A stretch of DNA of 64,000 nt from Clostridioides difficile. GTDB lineage: Bacteria; Bacillota; Clostridia; Peptostreptococcales; Peptostreptococcaceae. A model generated the notes under the pieces. The model made no database searches and had not been told where the DNA came from. It saw only the letters and a list, made by a program, of their open reading frames with translations. The stretch covers positions 310,001 to 374,000 of the forward strand of contig NZ_JRHN01000031.1 of NCBI RefSeq assembly GCF_001299635.1, written 5' to 3'. Made by a program: the position numbers and the translations under genes. Positions 62,182 through 64,000 of the stretch are shown piece by piece (the stretch's first letter is position 1; every line of letters starts with the position of its first letter).

Positions 62182-62241
62182 AAAATGACTGTTCTAAAGA
62201 ATTATAAAATTATCTTTTATATTCTATAGAGCAGTCATTTT
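62182..62241. terminator. Bidirectional terminator between HAD and phospholipase-like genes
   Basis: AAAATGACTG (62182-62191) pairs with CAGTCATTTT (62232-62241), with inner TTCTA/TAGA pairing. Confidence 0.75.
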
Positions 62242-62276
62242 GATTATACTTAATTATAAGTTCAAAAGTTCTTAAA

Positions 62277-62861
62277 TTAACCACAATTTGCTATATGATA
62301 TGATTTTATTGTATTAGATAAAATAGCATCCAATATATAATTTATAACACTATTACAAGTATAAGCTGAAAACTTTAAATCATTCATATAATCAGTTTTC
62401 TTTTTATATTCATTGTAAAGCTTAGTAAAAAATTTTTCAAAACCGTTATTTATACTAGTACCTTTAATTTTAGACAAATCAACATCTTTTGCAAATGCTC
62501 CAAGTTCTCTTTCATAAGTAACATGTTTATTTAGACTATGTTTAAATTCCCAACGTTCACTATGAGCTACACAGAAAAAATCGCATAGAAAGTGACATAT
62601 AACTCCTAGCTCTTGGCTAAGTCTGCTTACTGAGAAATATTTAGAAAGACTATCTATAGTAAGACTACACAAATAGTTTATTTTGGAAACAACCATATTA
62701 AATGATTCATCTAAATAATGTTTTTTTAACTTATATTTAGAAAAAGCATCTGGCTTTATATTACCATATATAAAGTTTTTTTCACTTATAAAGAATGTTT
62801 TATTTTCATCTATATTATCAAGTATTGATTTTGCCATAATAAAATGAGTATTCATTAACAT
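62277..62861 (-). CDS. Zinc-dependent phospholipase C-like family protein
   Basis: A 194-residue protein. Zn-PLC family features are present: NTHFIMAKSIL at the N-terminus, FIYGNIKPDAF, KKHYLDESF, and the helix GVICHFLCDFFCVAHSERW with His and Asp ligands. Relatives include clostridial proteins without signal peptides; none is visible here, so it is probably not a secreted toxin. Two starts (ATG at 62861 or 62855) share the GAGGTG site. Function unproven. Confidence 0.75.
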   Translation of the reverse strand: MLMNTHFIMAKSILDNIDENKTFFISEKNFIYGNIKPDAFSKYKLKKHYLDESFNMVVSKINYLCSLTIDSLSKYFSVSRLSQELGVICHFLCDFFCVAHSERWEFKHSLNKHVTYERELGAFAKDVDLSKIKGTSINNGFEKFFTKLYNEYKKKTDYMNDLKFSAYTCNSVINYILDAILSNTIKSYHIANCG

Positions 62862-63060
62862 ATTTACACCTCGTATAGTTTGTTAGACTTATTAAATATA
62901 TTATTATGATATGATATTTATGATAAAAGTTTAATGGTAAATATATGAAACTAAGTCAATCATATTTATTTAAATAATTTCAACCATATTCATAATACCA
63001 GTAAATGGCCAAATTTACAATATGTAAATAGTGTTAAGTTTTTGTTTATCAAATTTAAAA

Positions 63061-64000
63061 TTAAGTATTAGTATACTTTCTAATTAACCTACTAGCTTTA
63101 GATTGAGAAATTTCAAGGTGTTTGGCTACTTTATAAGAGCTGCCAAATTTTTCATAACTATCCAAAATTATATTTTTTTCATATTCCATAATTAGTGTGT
63201 CAAGATTTTTATTCTTACAATTAATGGATGTTAAATCAGATACTATATCTTCGTTAATTTGAGATATATTCAATTTATTTTCATTATTGTCAATAGTTAC
63301 ATTTTTTGTAAGTATATTTGGTAAATCATTTACTGTTATATGATTATTTGTGCAGGTAAGTAAGATTTTTTGAATTATATTTTGTAATTCTCTTATATTA
63401 CCTGGGAATCTATAGTTTGCAATAATATTTATAGCCTCTTTAGAAATAGTTTTATTTAAATTAAAGTCACTTGAATACCTATTAAAATAATATTTTATAA
63501 TTTCTACGAGATTATCTTTTCTTTCTCTAAGAGGGGGTAATTTTATTTCTATAACGTTTAATCTATAATATAAATCTTCTCTAAACTTTTTTTCCTTTAC
63601 TTTTGAAATTAAATCAGCATTTGTAGCAGATATAATCCTTATATCAACTTTTTTGTTTTTTAAACTTCCAACTGGGGTAAAAGTTTTATCTTGTATTAAT
63701 TGTAAAAATTTTGCTTGTAAATTTTGTGGTATATCTCCTATTTCATCTAGGAAAAGAGTACCTCCATCAGCTAATTCTACAAGTCCAACCTTACCCCTGG
63801 TACTTGCACCTGTAAAAGCACCTGAAGTATATCCAAAAAGTTCAGATTCAAGGAGTTGTGGAGATATAGTAGCACAATTTATGGTTATAAATGGACCATT
63901 AGCTCTATTGCTATTGTGATGTATATATCTAGCAAGTGAACTTTTTCCTGTTCCTGATTCTCCCAAGAGAAGAACACTTACGTCTGTTTTAGAAACATGA
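63061..64000 (-). CDS. Sigma-54-dependent transcriptional activator (partial, runs off window)
   Basis: The open frame continues to the window edge, so the N-terminal sensor part is missing. The visible portion includes the AAA+ domain with Walker [17 protein letters not shown], the sigma-54-contact loop GAFTGA, Walker [17 protein letters not shown] and [21 protein letters not shown] Fis-type HTH ends the protein ([20 protein letters not shown]). It activates a -24/-12 promoter; none is visible beside it, so the target probably lies to the right of the window. Confidence 0.95.
   Translation of the reverse strand, partial: HVSKTDVSVLLLGESGTGKSSLARYIHHNSNRANGPFITINCATISPQLLESELFGYTSGAFTGASTRGKVGLVELADGGTLFLDEIGDIPQNLQAKFLQLIQDKTFTPVGSLKNKKVDIRIISATNADLISKVKEKKFREDLYYRLNVIEIKLPPLRERKDNLVEIIKYYFNRYSSDFNLNKTISKEAINIIANYRFPGNIRELQNIIQKILLTCTNNHITVNDLPNILTKNVTIDNNENKLNISQINEDIVSDLTSINCKNKNLDTLIMEYEKNIILDSYEKFGSSYKVAKHLEISQSKASRLIRKYTNT

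Noticed and set aside
62277-62861. Phospholipase C-like protein as a secreted alpha-toxin-type virulence factor
   Set aside because: No signal peptide and it is shorter than secreted toxins; only family membership is supported.

Overview
The window is low-GC (roughly 28-30 %) DNA with strong AGGAGG-type ribosome binding sites, many TTG/GTG starts and short intergenic terminators. The gene content, above all a complete contractile-tail bacteriocin locus with a giant RCC1-repeat receptor-binding protein, points to Clostridioides difficile and its R-type bacteriocin 'diffocin'. No rRNA, tRNA, CRISPR array, integrase, transposase, terminase, portal or capsid gene was recognised.

Region 1 (about 1-20.4 kb) is the diffocin locus. 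A small regulatory block comes first: a membrane protein, an ImmA/IrrE-like protease, a Cro/CI-type repressor, a divergent second small HTH protein and a sigma-region-4-like late regulator. Four copies of an AGAACA-N3-TGTTCT-like operator lie in and around the divergent promoter region. One co-directional tail operon follows: tail terminator, sheath, tube, a tail-assembly chaperone with a programmed -1 frameshift, tape measure, baseplate proteins, a hub protein fused to two wall-degrading domains, XkdR/S/T/U-like baseplate proteins, tail fibre, the 1726-residue RCC1-repeat receptor-binding protein and its small partner. Tandem terminators separate this operon from a holin/amidase lysis cassette. 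The absence of head genes fits a headless tail particle.

Region 2 (20.4-28.9 kb) holds a small membrane protein, two paralogous HTH repressors that share a GTCA-AAA-TGAC operator and flank two tiny genes, a TetR regulator with a DHA2-type exporter carrying a very large extracytoplasmic coiled-coil insertion, glycerol kinase, and a BusR-like GntR/RCK_C regulator.

Region 3 (29.4-46.8 kb) is a salvage region for amino acids and peptides. It contains 5-oxoprolinase PxpABC with a YcsG-like NRAMP-family transporter, an XRE-cupin regulator, a dipeptide (L-Ala-D/L-Glu type) epimerase, a DUF819 permease, a CocE-type X-Pro peptidase/esterase, RidA, an EamA permease, a Gfo/Idh/MocA oxidoreductase, a DppA-type D-aminopeptidase, TrmO, an M20 amidohydrolase and an LD-carboxypeptidase. 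Many of these could act on D-amino-acid-containing or cell-wall-derived peptides.

Region 4 (46.8-64 kb) carries DUF3867, a cysteine hydrolase, a glycerophosphodiesterase, an orphan NRPS adenylation protein without a carrier domain, an OPT peptide transporter overlapping a PqqD-like protein, an ABC-F ATPase, an M15-type peptidase, D-Ala-D-Ala ligase in tandem with a MocR regulator, CinA, a Cof-type HAD phosphatase, a zinc-dependent phospholipase-C-like protein, and the C-terminal part of a sigma-54 activator that runs off the right edge.
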